A stretch of DNA of 64,000 nucleotides from Cupriavidus taiwanensis (GCF_900250115.1 NZ_LT984803.1:2755583-2819582); one strand, 5' to 3'; counted from the stretch's first letter, positions 7,057 through 16,089 are shown. A program made the numbers and translations. The notes: a model not told the origin generated them from the sequence alone.

Positions 7057-7649
7057 GCCGTGGCCTTCGGTTGCGCGGCGGCGTCTTCGGCGCGCGCGCG
7101 GCGGAACAGCGGCAGCGGCTCGTCGACCGATGCCTGGTAGGTCACGGTGAACTCGGTAAAGCCCTTGATCGCGTCGTCGATGCTCTTGTCGGCGCGCACG
7201 GCGAAGGCGTCGAAGCCGCAGCGCTTCATGAAGTTGAGCTGGTCGCGCAGCACGTCGCCGATGGCGCGCAGCTGGCCTTGCCACTGGTAGCGGGTGCGCA
7301 GCAGGTAAGCCGTGGAGAAGCCGCGGCCGTCGCGGAACACCGGGAAGTCCACCGCCACCAGCGATACGCGCTCGAAGTACGCGGCGGCATCGGCCGGCTC
7401 GTCTTCCGGGGCCAGCCAAATGCCGGTGCGGGCAGCGTCGCGGCCGGCCAGCAGCGCTTCATTGGCCTGCCACACCGACAGCGGGAACAGCACCGCGTCC
7501 TGGCCCTGCGCGGCGGCGGCGATGCGCTCTTCGGTCAGCGGCTGTTCTTCGGTGGCGCGCAGCACGGTCCAGTTGTCTTCGACGATCACCGGGGTGACGT
7601 TCGCACTGCCCGTTGCATCCTGGCGTTGCAGTTGAATGATCTTTGCCAT
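7053..7649 (-). CDS. DUF934 family protein of the cys operon
   Basis: A 198-residue protein of the DUF934 family, found in proteobacterial sulfur assimilation operons beside cysI/cysH and often annotated as an oxidoreductase involved in sulfite reduction. No biochemical role is established that I know of. Visible features are an N-terminal block (MAKIIQLQRQ, VIVEDNWTVLR), a conserved centre (RVSLVAVDFPVFRDGRGFS and YLLRTRYQWQGQLRAIGDVLRDQLNFMKRCGFDAFAVR), and no signal peptide or membrane segment. It starts 18 bases after cysI and ends in an ATGA overlap with cysH, so it is made together with both enzymes. A scaffold or electron-transfer role is guesswork. Confidence 0.9.
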   Translation of the reverse strand: MAKIIQLQRQDATGSANVTPVIVEDNWTVLRATEEQPLTEERIAAAAQGQDAVLFPLSVWQANEALLAGRDAARTGIWLAPEDEPADAAAYFERVSLVAVDFPVFRDGRGFSTAYLLRTRYQWQGQLRAIGDVLRDQLNFMKRCGFDAFAVRADKSIDDAIKGFTEFTVTYQASVDEPLPLFRRARAEDAAAQPKATA

Positions 7650-7667
7650 GTTCAGTCTCTCCGGTCC

Positions 7668-9350
7668 TCAGGCTTCGGCGCGCTCGCGCGGCTGCTTGTC
7701 GGCATAGACGCGCTCCTTGAACGGAGCGATGCCGATGCGGGACAGGGTTTCGATAAAGCGCTCGTCTTCGATGCGGTTGGCGACGAAGGTGTCGATGATG
7801 CGGCTCACCACCTCGGGCATTTCCTCGGCGCTGAACGATGGGCCGATCACCTTGCCCAGCGCGGTCTGGTTGCCCTGGGCGCCGCCCAGCGTGACCTGGT
7901 ACCACTCCGAACCGTCCTTGTCGACGCCCAGCACGCCGATGTTGCCAACGTGATGGTGGCCGCAGGCGTTGATGCAGCCCGAGATGTTCAGCGAGATCTC
8001 GCCCAGGTCGTAGACGTAGTCGAGGTCGTCGAACCGGTCCTGGATCGCCTGCGCGATCGGGATCGACTTGGCGTTGGCCAGCGAGCAGAAATCGCCGCCC
8101 GGGCAGGCGATGATGTCGGTCAGCAGGCCGATGTTCGGCGTCGCCAGGCCGGCCTTCTTCGCCAGTTGCCACAGCGCGTACAGGTCGTGCTTCTTCACGT
8201 CCGGCAGCACCAGGTTCTGCTCGTGCGCCACGCGCAGCTCGCCGAAGCCGAACTGGTCGGCCAGGTCGGCCACGGTTTCCATCTGCGCGTCGGTGGCATC
8301 CCCCGGCGGCGACACCAGGCCCGGCTTGGTCGACAGCGTAACCGCGGCGTAGCCGGGCACCTTGTGGCCGTGCACGCTGCGGCTGACCCAGCGCGCGAAG
8401 GCCTTGTCCTCGAGCAGGTGCTTTTCGTACGAGGCATCGGTGTCGGCCAGCTTTTCATACGCCGGCGGCGTGAAGTACTGCGCCACGCGGTCGAACTCGG
8501 CCTGCGTGAGCGTGGCCGGGCCGTCCTTGCTGTGCTGCCATTCTTCCTCGACTTCCTGGGCGAACTTGTCGGCGCCGATGGCCTTCACCAGGATCTTGAT
8601 GCGCGCCTTGTACTTGTTGTCGCGGCGGCCGTAGCGGTTGTACACGCGGATGGCCGACTCGATGTAGGTCAGCATGTGCTGCCAAGGCAGGTCGTCCTTG
8701 ATGATCGTGCCCAGGATCGGGGTACGGCCCAGGCCGCCGCCGGCCAGGATGCGCAGGCGCACGTCGCCGTCAGCGTTCTTGTAGGCGTAGACGCCGATGT
8801 CGTGCATCTGCACCACGGCGCGGTCGTCCTGGGACGCCGAGATCGCGATCTTGAACTTGCGCGGCAGGAAGGCGAATTCCGGCTGGAACGTGCTCCACTG
8901 GCGCAGCAGCTCGGCCAGCACGCGCGGATCGACCGACTCGTCCGGCGCCACGCCGGCGAAGTGGTCGGTGGTGATGTTGCGCACGCAGTTGCCCGAGGTC
9001 TGGATCGCGTGCATCTCGACGCTGGCGAGCTCGGCCAGCACGTCGGGCACGCGCTCCAGTTCCATCCAGTTGTACTGGATGTTCTGGCGGGTCGAGAAGT
9101 GGCCGTAGCCGCGATCGTACTCGCGCGCGATATGGGCCAGCTTGCGCAGCTGCTTGGACGACAGCAGGCCGTACGGAATCGCCACGCGCAGCATGTAGGC
9201 GTGGCGCTGCATGTACAGGCCGTTCTGCAGCCGCAGCGGCAGGAATTCTTCCTCGGTCAGTTCGTCCGACAGGCGGCGGCGCACCTGGTCACGGAACTGG
9301 GCGACGCGCTCGGCGACGATGCGCTGGTCATATTGGTCGTACTGATACAT
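7668..9350 (-). CDS. cysI: Sulfite reductase hemoprotein (siroheme, 4Fe-4S)
   Basis: CysI reduces sulfite to sulfide with six electrons at a coupled siroheme/[4Fe-4S] centre. The 560-residue sequence has both nitrite/sulfite reductase repeats: GHFSTRQNIQYNW in the first half, and cluster cysteines C416 and C422 (CPGGDFC) and C459 and C463 (CINAC) in the second. No CysJ flavoprotein gene lies in the window, so the electron donor (ferredoxin or a distant flavoprotein) is not visible here. It is second in the operon, 28 bases after the TauE-like gene. The ribosome-binding site before ATG 9350 is weak. Confidence 0.95.
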   Translation of the reverse strand: MYQYDQYDQRIVAERVAQFRDQVRRRLSDELTEEEFLPLRLQNGLYMQRHAYMLRVAIPYGLLSSKQLRKLAHIAREYDRGYGHFSTRQNIQYNWMELERVPDVLAELASVEMHAIQTSGNCVRNITTDHFAGVAPDESVDPRVLAELLRQWSTFQPEFAFLPRKFKIAISASQDDRAVVQMHDIGVYAYKNADGDVRLRILAGGGLGRTPILGTIIKDDLPWQHMLTYIESAIRVYNRYGRRDNKYKARIKILVKAIGADKFAQEVEEEWQHSKDGPATLTQAEFDRVAQYFTPPAYEKLADTDASYEKHLLEDKAFARWVSRSVHGHKVPGYAAVTLSTKPGLVSPPGDATDAQMETVADLADQFGFGELRVAHEQNLVLPDVKKHDLYALWQLAKKAGLATPNIGLLTDIIACPGGDFCSLANAKSIPIAQAIQDRFDDLDYVYDLGEISLNISGCINACGHHHVGNIGVLGVDKDGSEWYQVTLGGAQGNQTALGKVIGPSFSAEEMPEVVSRIIDTFVANRIEDERFIETLSRIGIAPFKERVYADKQPRERAEA

Positions 9351-9378
9351 GGCGGGGTCCGTTCAGTATTCGTTGAAT

Positions 9379-10152
9379 TCAGGAAACGAGCTTGATGGCG
9401 ACCAGCGTCAGCGTGGTCGCCAGGGCGGCGCGCACCAGCCGCTCGGGCAGCGCCCGCGACAGTTGCGCGCCCAGCCAGATGCCGGGGATCGAACCCACCA
9501 GCAGCGCCAGCAGCAAATTCCAGTCGACCGTACCGAGCCACACGTGGCCCAGCCCGGCCAGCGCCGTCAGCGGAACGGCGTAGGCAATGTCGGTGCCGGC
9601 CACCTCGGCCGGCTTCATGTGGGGATACAGCAGCAGGATCAGCGTGGCGCCGACCGCGCCGGCACCGATCGACGAGACCGTGACCAGCACGCCGATCACC
9701 GCACCGACGATGACGGTGGCAACGACCTGCTTGCGGCCATGCAGCTGGAAGCGCGGATTGCGTTCCAGCCAGGCCAGCATCTGGCGGCGGAACAGCAGCG
9801 ACAGCACCGTCAGCAGCACCGACACGCCGATGGTCACGCGGATCGCATGCAGCCAGCGGGCGTCGAGCTCGCCGGCGCTCTTCAGCACCAGGATGGCGGC
9901 GACGGCCGCGGGCAGGCTGCCGATGCACAGGCGCCGCACCACCTGCCACTGCACGTGGCCGTGGGCGCGATGCGCGATGGTGCCGAAACCCTTGGTGATG
10001 GCCGCGAAGGCCAGGTCGGTGCCGACCGCGGTGGCGGGCGAGAAGCCGAACAGCAGCGTCAGCAGCGGCGTCATCAGCGAGCCCCCTCCCACGCCGGTCA
10101 GGCCGACGAGGACGCCTACGAACAGACCAGAAACGGTATAGGCCAGGGACAT
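9379..10152 (-). CDS. TauE/SafE-family sulfite exporter-like permease
   Basis: Integral membrane protein of 257 residues in the TauE/SafE family (anion, sulfite or sulfoacetate export). The repeated signature appears as GLFVGVLVGLTGVGGGSLMTPLL with TAVGTDL in the first half and SSIGAGAVGATLILLLYPHMKPAEVAGTDIAYAVPLT in the second, with about eight hydrophobic segments. As first gene of the cys operon it probably relieves sulfite overflow or moves a sulfur oxyanion; direction and substrate are inferred from the family. Start MSLAYTV at 10152 is chosen because upstream in-frame sequence runs into the intergenic region and over cysB. It diverges from cysB across 164 bp. Confidence 0.88.
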   Translation of the reverse strand: MSLAYTVSGLFVGVLVGLTGVGGGSLMTPLLTLLFGFSPATAVGTDLAFAAITKGFGTIAHRAHGHVQWQVVRRLCIGSLPAAVAAILVLKSAGELDARWLHAIRVTIGVSVLLTVLSLLFRRQMLAWLERNPRFQLHGRKQVVATVIVGAVIGVLVTVSSIGAGAVGATLILLLYPHMKPAEVAGTDIAYAVPLTALAGLGHVWLGTVDWNLLLALLVGSIPGIWLGAQLSRALPERLVRAALATTLTLVAIKLVS

Positions 10153-10316
10153 GAGGGACTCGGTGTGGCGTGGCCCGCGGATCGCGCCGTGGAACTGGCC
10201 GCGGCGGGAAGGCGCACCGAGGGCAGGCCGTTCATTAACAAAGTTCGAGAATCGTAATAAACTGGCCTCATACCTCAAACTAATAAGAAGTTGTTTGTTT
10301 ATACGAACGCAGATAT
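10153..10316. promoter_or_regulatory. Divergent regulatory region between cys operon and cysB
   Basis: This AT-richer 164 bp separates the minus-strand cys operon from cysB. The 20-bp near-palindrome at 10283-10302 (ATAA, 12 bases, TTAT) resembles a LysR-type site, and CysB is the obvious candidate to bind it. No unambiguous -35/-10 pair was assigned on either strand. Confidence 0.4.
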
Positions 10317-11258
10317 ATGAACTTGCACCAGTTTCGCTTCGTGCGGGAAGCCGTCCGGCAGAACTACAATCTGACCGAGGCGGCCAAAGCGCTATATACA
10401 TCACAACCCGGCGTATCCAAGGCCATCATCGAGCTGGAAGAAGAACTGGGGGTCGACATCTTCACGCGTCACGGCAAGCGCATCCGCAGCCTGACCGAGC
10501 CGGGCCGCCGCATCCTCAGCTCGGTCGAGAAGATCCTGCAGGAGGTGGAAAGCCTGAAGCGCGTCGGCATGGACTATGCGGCCCAGGACCAGGGCAACTT
10601 CACCATCGCCACCACGCACACCCAGGCGCGCTACGCGCTGCCACGCGTAATCAGCGAGTTCACCAAGCGCTATCCCAAGGTGCGGCTGTCGATCCAGCAG
10701 GGCAACCCGGCCCAGATCGCCGACATGCTGCTGCATGACCAGGCCGACATCGGCATCGCCACCGAAGGCATCTCCAGCGACAAGAACCTGGTGTCGCTGC
10801 CGGGCTACCAGTGGACCCACATGGTGATTACGCCGCCCGAGCACCCGCTGCTGGACAAGAAGCACCTGGCGCTGGAAGACCTGATGGGATACCCGCTGAT
10901 CACCTATGATGCCAACTTCGCCGGGCGCACCAAGATCGACAAGGCCTTCGCGCTGCGCCACCTGGCGCCGGACATCGTGCTCGAGGCCATCGACGCGGAC
11001 GTGATCAAGACTTATGTGGAAATCGGGCTGGGCGTGGGCATCGTCGCCGGCGTCGCCTATGATGCCGAGCGCGACCGCAACCTGCGCGGCATTGCCGCCG
11101 GGCACCTGTTCGGCAGCAACGTGACCCACCTGGCCGTCAAGCAGGGGGCCTACCTGCGCAGCTTTGTCTACACCTTTATCGAACTGTTCTCGCCGACGCT
11201 CAATCGCAAGCTGGTCGAGCAGGCCATGTCCGGCGAACACGAAGCCTACGAACTCTAA
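10317..11258 (+). CDS. cysB: LysR-type regulator CysB
   Basis: CysB activates sulfur assimilation genes when sulfur is limiting, using N-acetylserine as inducer and sulfide or thiosulfate as anti-inducer in enterobacteria. The 313-residue protein starts MNLHQFRFVREAVRQNYNLTEAAKALYTSQPGVSKAI, the CysB/Cbl winged-HTH version, and continues with DIFTRHGKRIRSLTEPG and the effector-domain block IATTHTQARYALP (residues about 95-107) that distinguishes CysB/Cbl. It diverges from the cys operon it presumably controls. The start lacks a good ribosome-binding site (only ACGCAG nearby). Cbl is the main alternative; context favours CysB. Confidence 0.93.
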   Translation: MNLHQFRFVREAVRQNYNLTEAAKALYTSQPGVSKAIIELEEELGVDIFTRHGKRIRSLTEPGRRILSSVEKILQEVESLKRVGMDYAAQDQGNFTIATTHTQARYALPRVISEFTKRYPKVRLSIQQGNPAQIADMLLHDQADIGIATEGISSDKNLVSLPGYQWTHMVITPPEHPLLDKKHLALEDLMGYPLITYDANFAGRTKIDKAFALRHLAPDIVLEAIDADVIKTYVEIGLGVGIVAGVAYDAERDRNLRGIAAGHLFGSNVTHLAVKQGAYLRSFVYTFIELFSPTLNRKLVEQAMSGEHEAYEL

Positions 11259-11344
11259 GGCGGCACCGCTGCCGCCCCGCTCTATATAAGAAGTCCAGCC
11301 ACGATGCCTGCCCTGCACATCCCAACCCGCCGCCCGGAGGTCCT

Positions 11345-12511
11345 GTGAGCGACCTGCCCCGCATCCACTGGACCGAAAACGGCGTCGAGCATAGCGCTGC
11401 CTGGCGCTCCGAGGCCGGCCTGCCGCCGCCGCGGCGCGTGGTCGTCGCCGACGACACCACCAGCGCCGATAGCGCCTACCGCCTTGCCTGCGAAGGCACC
11501 GCGCTGCTATGGCGAGGCGATTTCCAGAACGCGCGCCAGCTGCTGAACGCGCTGGCCCGCCGCACCGAGCGCAAGCCGAAAAAGGCCAGCCGCCCCGGCA
11601 AGGCCCGGGATAAGGCCCGGGACAAGAGCCAGGCCGCGTCGCCCACCGAGGCCTTCCACCTGCACCGGCTGGCGCAGTCGCAGCGGGCGCGCACGCTGGG
11701 CATGCTGCTGTTGCCGTTCGAGGCCGGCCACCAGATCCCGCTGCGCCGCGCGCCCGATGTGCATGAGGCATGCGAGCAGGTCTACGGCCCGGCCGGCGAG
11801 CCCTACGTGGCCTCGCTGCGCGAGCTGCTGGGCATGATCGGCGCTTTCGAGTGGCGCCGGAAGGGCGTCGAGATTCCGGCGCTGGAAGACCGCATGCATC
11901 CGTGGTACGGCGTGTTCTCGCCGGTGCGCGGCGAGTACATCGACCTGGTCGCGGCCGAGCCGCTGCCGGCGCAGACGCTGGCCTTCGATATCGGCACCGG
12001 CACCGGCGTGCTGGCCGCGGTGCTGGCCCGCCGCGGCGTGCAGCGCGTGGTGGCCACCGACCAGGACGCGCGCGCGCTGGCCTGCGCGCGCGAGAACATC
12101 GCGCGGCTCGGCTACGCCGCGCAGGTCGAGGTGATCGAGGCCGACCTGTTCCCCGCCGGCCGCGCACCGCTGGTGGTATGCAACCCGCCGTGGGTGCCGG
12201 CACGGCCGAGCTCGCCGGTCGAGCATGCCGTCTATGACCCCGACAGCGCCATGCTGCGCGGCTTCCTGCAAGGGCTGCCCGATCACCTGGAGCCCGGCGG
12301 CGAGGGCTGGCTGCTGCTGTCCGACCTGGCCGAGCACCTCGGCCTGCGCCAGCGCGACGAGCTGACCGGCTGGATCGGGGCGGCCGGGCTGAAGGTGTTG
12401 GGCCGCTCCGACATCCGCCCGCGCCACCCGCGCGCGGCCGATGCGGCCGATCCGCTGCACGCCGCGCGCTCCGCCGAAGTGACCTCGCTCTGGCGCCTGG
12501 GCGTGCGCTGA
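11345..12511 (+). CDS. PrmC-like class I SAM-dependent methyltransferase
   Basis: A 388-residue methyltransferase. The C-terminal half is a Rossmann fold with SAM motif FDIGTGTGVLAAVLARRG (about 213-230), acidic ATDQDARAL, and VVCNPPW with N280-P-P-W283. The (N/D)PP(Y/W) motif marks enzymes that methylate amide or exocyclic nitrogens, such as PrmC/HemK. The N-terminal half (about 1-190) has a basic Lys/Ala stretch (residues 70-100) and no motif I recognise. The true substrate is unknown; a release-factor or ribosomal protein glutamine is only one possibility. The start is GTG with GGAGG four bases upstream. It follows cysB but probably has its own promoter. Confidence 0.82.
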   Translation: MSDLPRIHWTENGVEHSAAWRSEAGLPPPRRVVVADDTTSADSAYRLACEGTALLWRGDFQNARQLLNALARRTERKPKKASRPGKARDKARDKSQAASPTEAFHLHRLAQSQRARTLGMLLLPFEAGHQIPLRRAPDVHEACEQVYGPAGEPYVASLRELLGMIGAFEWRRKGVEIPALEDRMHPWYGVFSPVRGEYIDLVAAEPLPAQTLAFDIGTGTGVLAAVLARRGVQRVVATDQDARALACARENIARLGYAAQVEVIEADLFPAGRAPLVVCNPPWVPARPSSPVEHAVYDPDSAMLRGFLQGLPDHLEPGGEGWLLLSDLAEHLGLRQRDELTGWIGAAGLKVLGRSDIRPRHPRAADAADPLHAARSAEVTSLWRLGVR

Positions 12512-12591
12512 CATCGCTGCGGCGGGGCCAGGGTGCCCCACCGACCGAGTTCGGCTATCCTTTCCCGTCACATATAAGAACGGAGGAGACC

Positions 12592-13755
12592 ATGCTGAAG
12601 CTGCCCCTGCGCCCCCTGCTGCTTGGCGCCACGCTGTTGCTTGCCGGCGCCGCCCGTGCCGACATCCGCGTCGGCATCGACGTGTCCACCACCGGCCCGG
12701 CCGCCTCGATCGGCATCCCGTCCAAGAACACCGTGCTGATGTGGCCGCAGACGCTGGGCGGCCAGAAGGCGCACTACATCATCCTGGACGACGGCACTGA
12801 CCCTGCGGCCGCGGTGCGCAATGTGCGCAAGCTGATCTCCGAGGAAAAGGTCGACGTGATCGTCGGCCCCAACATCACGCCCACCGCCATCGCCGTGCTC
12901 GACGCCGTGGCCGAGGGCGAGACCCCGATGGTGGCACTGGCTGCCTCGGCCGCCATCGTCGAGCCGCAGACCGATGCCAAGCGCCGCTGGGCCTTCAAGA
13001 TGCCGCAGAATGACTCGCACATGGCGACCGTGCTGACCGAGTACATGAGCAACCACGGCGTCAGGACGGTCGGCTTTATCGGCTTTGCCGACGCCTACGG
13101 CGAAAGCTGGTGGCGCGAGTTCTCGAAGCTGGCCGAAGTCCGCAAGATCAAGGTCGTCGCCAACGAGCGCTTCTCGCGCAACGACACCTCGGTCACCGGG
13201 CAAGTGCTCAAGCTGATGGCGGCCAATCCGGACGCGATCCTGATCGCCGGCGCCGGCACGCCGTCGGTGCTGCCGCAGAAGACGCTGGGCGAGCGCGGCT
13301 ACAAGGGCAAGGTCTACCAGACCCACGGCATCGCCACCTGGGACTTCCTGCGCATGGGCGGCAAGGACGTGGAAGGCACGCTGTTCCCGACCGGGCCGGT
13401 GGTGGTCGCGCGTCAGCTGCCCGAGAGCCATCCGGTGCGCAAGGTGGCGCTGGACTTCGTCAATCGTTACGAAGCAAAGTACGGCGCCGACAGCGTGACC
13501 CAGTTCGCCGGCGATGCCTGGGGCGCGTGGATGCTGCTCGACGACGCCGCCCGCCGCGCGCTCAAGAGCGGCGCCCAGCCCGGCACGCGCGAGTTCCGCG
13601 CGGCCATGCGCGACGCGCTGGAAACCACCACCAATCTCACCATCCCCAACGGCGTGATGAACCTGAACCCGAAGGACCACCAGGGCTTCGACCAGCGTTC
13701 GCGCGTAATGGGGGTGATCCGCAATGGCAAGTTTGCCTACGCGGGCGACAAGTAA
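12592..13755 (+). CDS. Periplasmic binding protein, branched-chain amino acid type
   Basis: A 387-residue extracellular solute receptor of the LivJ/AmiC class (Peripla_BP_6). A cleavable signal peptide is visible (LLLGATLLLAGAARA, likely cut before DIRVG), then the two-lobe ligand fold with VDVIVGPNITPTAIAVLDAVAEGETPMVAL and VRTVGFIGFADAYGESWW. No permease or ATPase genes are adjacent, so it is an orphan receptor that must use a distant transporter or act as a sensor. The ligand is unknown: such receptors bind branched-chain or aromatic acids, amides or benzoate derivatives. GGAGGAGACC precedes the ATG. It lies 52 bases before a beta-hydroxyacid dehydrogenase and may be cotranscribed with it. 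Confidence 0.9.
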   Translation: MLKLPLRPLLLGATLLLAGAARADIRVGIDVSTTGPAASIGIPSKNTVLMWPQTLGGQKAHYIILDDGTDPAAAVRNVRKLISEEKVDVIVGPNITPTAIAVLDAVAEGETPMVALAASAAIVEPQTDAKRRWAFKMPQNDSHMATVLTEYMSNHGVRTVGFIGFADAYGESWWREFSKLAEVRKIKVVANERFSRNDTSVTGQVLKLMAANPDAILIAGAGTPSVLPQKTLGERGYKGKVYQTHGIATWDFLRMGGKDVEGTLFPTGPVVVARQLPESHPVRKVALDFVNRYEAKYGADSVTQFAGDAWGAWMLLDDAARRALKSGAQPGTREFRAAMRDALETTTNLTIPNGVMNLNPKDHQGFDQRSRVMGVIRNGKFAYAGDK

Positions 13756-13807
13756 CCCGCCGCATCAACGCAGCAATGCAACGACGCATCACGAAAGGAA
13801 GCATGGC

Positions 13808-14689
13808 ATGAGCACCACTCCCACCCCCCTCACCATCGCCTTTATCGGCCTGGGCGCCATGGGCTCGCACATGGTGCGCCACCTGCTGGCCGCCGGACAC
13901 ACCGTGCGCGCCTTCGTGCGCCGCCCGGAAGCCGCCGAGGCCGCGCGCGCGCTGGGGGCAGAACCGTTCTTCACGCCCGCCGAGGCGGCCCGCGGCGCCA
14001 GCGTGGTCTTCACCAACGTGACCTCGTCCGACGATGTGCGCGAGGTGCTGCTGGGTGCGCAGGGCGTGATCCACGGGGCCGCGCGCGGCACCATCTGCGT
14101 CGATCACAGCACCATCTCGCCGATCGTCACGCGCGAGATCGCCGCGGCGCTGGCCGCACGGGGCATCGAGGCGCTGGACTGCCCGGTCTCGGGCGGCACC
14201 ATGGGCGCCGAAGCCGGCACGCTGACCATCATGGCCGGCGGCAAGGCCGAGATGCTGGAACGCGTGCGCCCGCTGCTCGAGCGGCTCGGCAAGACCATCA
14301 CTCATATCGGCGACCACGGCGCCGGGCAGGTCGCCAAGCTGTGCAACCAGATCGCCCAGGTGGTCAATATCGAAGGCATCGCGGAAGCGATGCGCTTTGC
14401 CGCCGCGCAGAACGTCGACACCGGCCGCGTGTTCGAAGCCATGGCGACCGGCATGGCCGGCAGCCGCATGCTCGACCTGATGGGTCCCAAGATGGTGGCG
14501 CGCGATTTTGCCGCCGGCATCGAGGCGCGGCTGCACGACAAGGACTTTGGCCTGGCACGCGATATCGCCGCGGAAATCGGCCTGGAGCTGCCGGCGATGC
14601 AGGCCACCTCGGCGCAACTGCGCGCGCTGATGGCCAGGGGCTGGGGCAAGGACGATACTTCGTCGCTGCTGCGCGTGCTGGAGGGCTGA
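13808..14689 (+). CDS. NAD(P)-dependent beta-hydroxyacid dehydrogenase
   Basis: A 293-residue member of the 3-hydroxyisobutyrate dehydrogenase / tartronate semialdehyde reductase family. It has the Rossmann motif IAFIGLGAMGSHM (11-23), the substrate-binding signature DCPVSGGTMGAEAGTLTIMAGG, the catalytic-lysine helix GAGQVAKLCNQ and the cofactor/helix motif LHDKDFGLA. It reduces or oxidises a 3-carbon or 4-carbon beta-hydroxyacid; the exact substrate cannot be read from the sequence. AAAGGAAG lies just upstream of ATG 13808. The binding protein 52 bases before it could deliver a related carboxylate, which is inference only. Confidence 0.87.
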   Translation: MSTTPTPLTIAFIGLGAMGSHMVRHLLAAGHTVRAFVRRPEAAEAARALGAEPFFTPAEAARGASVVFTNVTSSDDVREVLLGAQGVIHGAARGTICVDHSTISPIVTREIAAALAARGIEALDCPVSGGTMGAEAGTLTIMAGGKAEMLERVRPLLERLGKTITHIGDHGAGQVAKLCNQIAQVVNIEGIAEAMRFAAAQNVDTGRVFEAMATGMAGSRMLDLMGPKMVARDFAAGIEARLHDKDFGLARDIAAEIGLELPAMQATSAQLRALMARGWGKDDTSSLLRVLEG

Positions 14690-14712
14690 GGCCCTCGGCG
14701 CGCGGTGGCGGC

Positions 14713-15633
14713 TCAGCGCTCCATCAGCCGCAGCACCGCTTGCGTGAGGGCACCGTCCGCGCTGGCCAGGCTGTCCAGCACATTGAAATGATGGCAGTCC
14801 GGCAGCACCAGGTCGCTCGCCGCCGGATGCGCCACCTTGGCCGGCCACGCCGCGCGGATCAGCGCATGCTGGCGGTGGTATTCGGCCGCCTCCAGCCCGC
14901 CCACCGCGATCGCCAGCGGTGCCGCGTCGGCGGGCGCCATGTACGCGGGCGACAGCCGCGCGACATCGGCTTCGGATAACTTCAAGTCGCACTGCAGGAA
15001 GGCCGCGCGCCGCAGCGGCTCCAGGTCGTACAGCCCGCTCACCGACAGTCCGCCGCGGACCAGCCCTGCCGGCAGGTCCGCACCGAACTGCGGCCAGCGC
15101 GCGGCCATCAGCATCGCCACCAGGTGGCCGCCCACCGAATGCCCCGCCACGTACAGCCGCTGCGGGTCATGGCCCAGCCGGTCCGCCTGCCGGTACAGCC
15201 AGGCCACGCTGCGCAGCACCTGCCGCACGATTTCCGGCACCGTCGCCGCCGGCACCAGGGTGTAGTTGACCACCGCCACCGACACCCCCAGCGCCGGCAG
15301 TGCGCCGGCGACGAAGCTGTGGTCGTGCTTGTCCAGGGCGCGGTAATAGCCGCCGTGCACGAACACCAGCAGCGGCGGCAAGGCCCCGTTGGCGCGCTGC
15401 GCGGGGAAGTAGTCCAGGGTCTCGCCCGCGGCATGGCGCGAGTCCGCTCCGGCGTAGCTCAGGTCCGCCAGGAACGGGGCGCGCGCGCGCACCTGCGCGG
15501 ACCACTGCGCCCAACGCGCCAGGTGCGCCGGGTTGTCCGGCACATTGGCGCGGTTGTTGTACTCGCGGTCATAGAAGGCGGGGTCCTGCGAGGGCAGGCT
15601 GGCAAGGCGCGCAAGCAAGTCTGGATCGGTCAT
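14713..15633 (-). CDS. Alpha/beta hydrolase (esterase / formamidase-like)
   Basis: A 306-residue alpha/beta-hydrolase. The oxyanion motif HGGYYRALDKHDHSF and nucleophile elbow GHSVGGH (GxSxG) place it in the HSL/kynurenine-formamidase-like branch, and the late DCHHFNVLD carries the catalytic histidine. YDREYNNRANVPDN near residue 25 is conserved in bacterial formamidase-like members. No signal peptide is seen, so it is cytoplasmic. Substrate unknown: arylformamidase or a small ester/amide. It converges on the preceding dehydrogenase with 23 bases between stops and no clear terminator. Confidence 0.8.
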   Translation of the reverse strand: MTDPDLLARLASLPSQDPAFYDREYNNRANVPDNPAHLARWAQWSAQVRARAPFLADLSYAGADSRHAAGETLDYFPAQRANGALPPLLVFVHGGYYRALDKHDHSFVAGALPALGVSVAVVNYTLVPAATVPEIVRQVLRSVAWLYRQADRLGHDPQRLYVAGHSVGGHLVAMLMAARWPQFGADLPAGLVRGGLSVSGLYDLEPLRRAAFLQCDLKLSEADVARLSPAYMAPADAAPLAIAVGGLEAAEYHRQHALIRAAWPAKVAHPAASDLVLPDCHHFNVLDSLASADGALTQAVLRLMER

Positions 15634-15726
15634 GGCGGTCGGGGTCGGCGCAATCGGTACGGTTGGGGCGCAGGACTGGTCGCCATGCTACCGGATTTGC
15701 GTGGCCCCGGACCGGCCCGGCGCCGG

Positions 15727-15755
15727 TTGTCCGGCAGCGCGATTTCCGGCATAAT
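15727..15755 (+). promoter_or_regulatory. Promoter for tRNA-Leu
   Basis: TTGTCC (15727-15732), a 17-base spacer, then CATAAT (15750-15755). The predicted start near 15762 leaves a leader of about 35 bases before the mature tRNA. Confidence 0.55.
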
Positions 15756-15796
15756 CCCCGGCTCAGCCCGGCATCGGTTCCGATGCCGTCACACCT

Positions 15797-15881
15797 GCCC
15801 GGGTGGTGAAACAGGTAGACGCAGGGGACTCAAAATCCCCCGCCGCAAGGCGTGTCGGTTCGAGTCCGACCCCGGGCACCA
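15797..15881 (+). tRNA. tRNA-Leu (CAA)
   Basis: 85 bases folding as a class II tRNA: acceptor GCCCGGG with CCCGGGC, D arm with AAACAGGTAGACGC, anticodon stem GGGGA/TCCCC enclosing loop CTCAAAA (anticodon CAA, reading UUG), a long variable arm CGCCGCAAGGCG as expected for leucine, T loop TTCGAGT, and an encoded CCA end. Confidence 0.97.
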
Positions 15882-16089
15882 TCTCCGGCTCTGCCCGACG
15901 TCCGCTCCATCCGCGCATCCCACGCGTCCTTCGCGTGCGCTTCAAGCCGCCTCTCCATGCTATCCCGCATCGGCCCCAGCTTTCGCGCCACCCCGTTTCG
16001 CGCCATTGCTGGTCCTGTCGGACTGCGTCCACTGGCACAGCACTGCCGCGCTTCCTATCCTATGGCATTGCCTTCGACCGGAGCCCGAC

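Noticed and set aside
7057..7419. Upstream extension of cysH
   Set aside because: The extra residues are an out-of-frame reading of the DUF934 gene; the ATGA overlap gives a natural start at 7056.
5248..9395. Two long plus-strand frames (630 and 774 codons) opposite the cys operon
   Set aside because: They lie antisense to cysD, cysH, DUF934 and cysI, all with intact catalytic motifs, and show no domain of their own.
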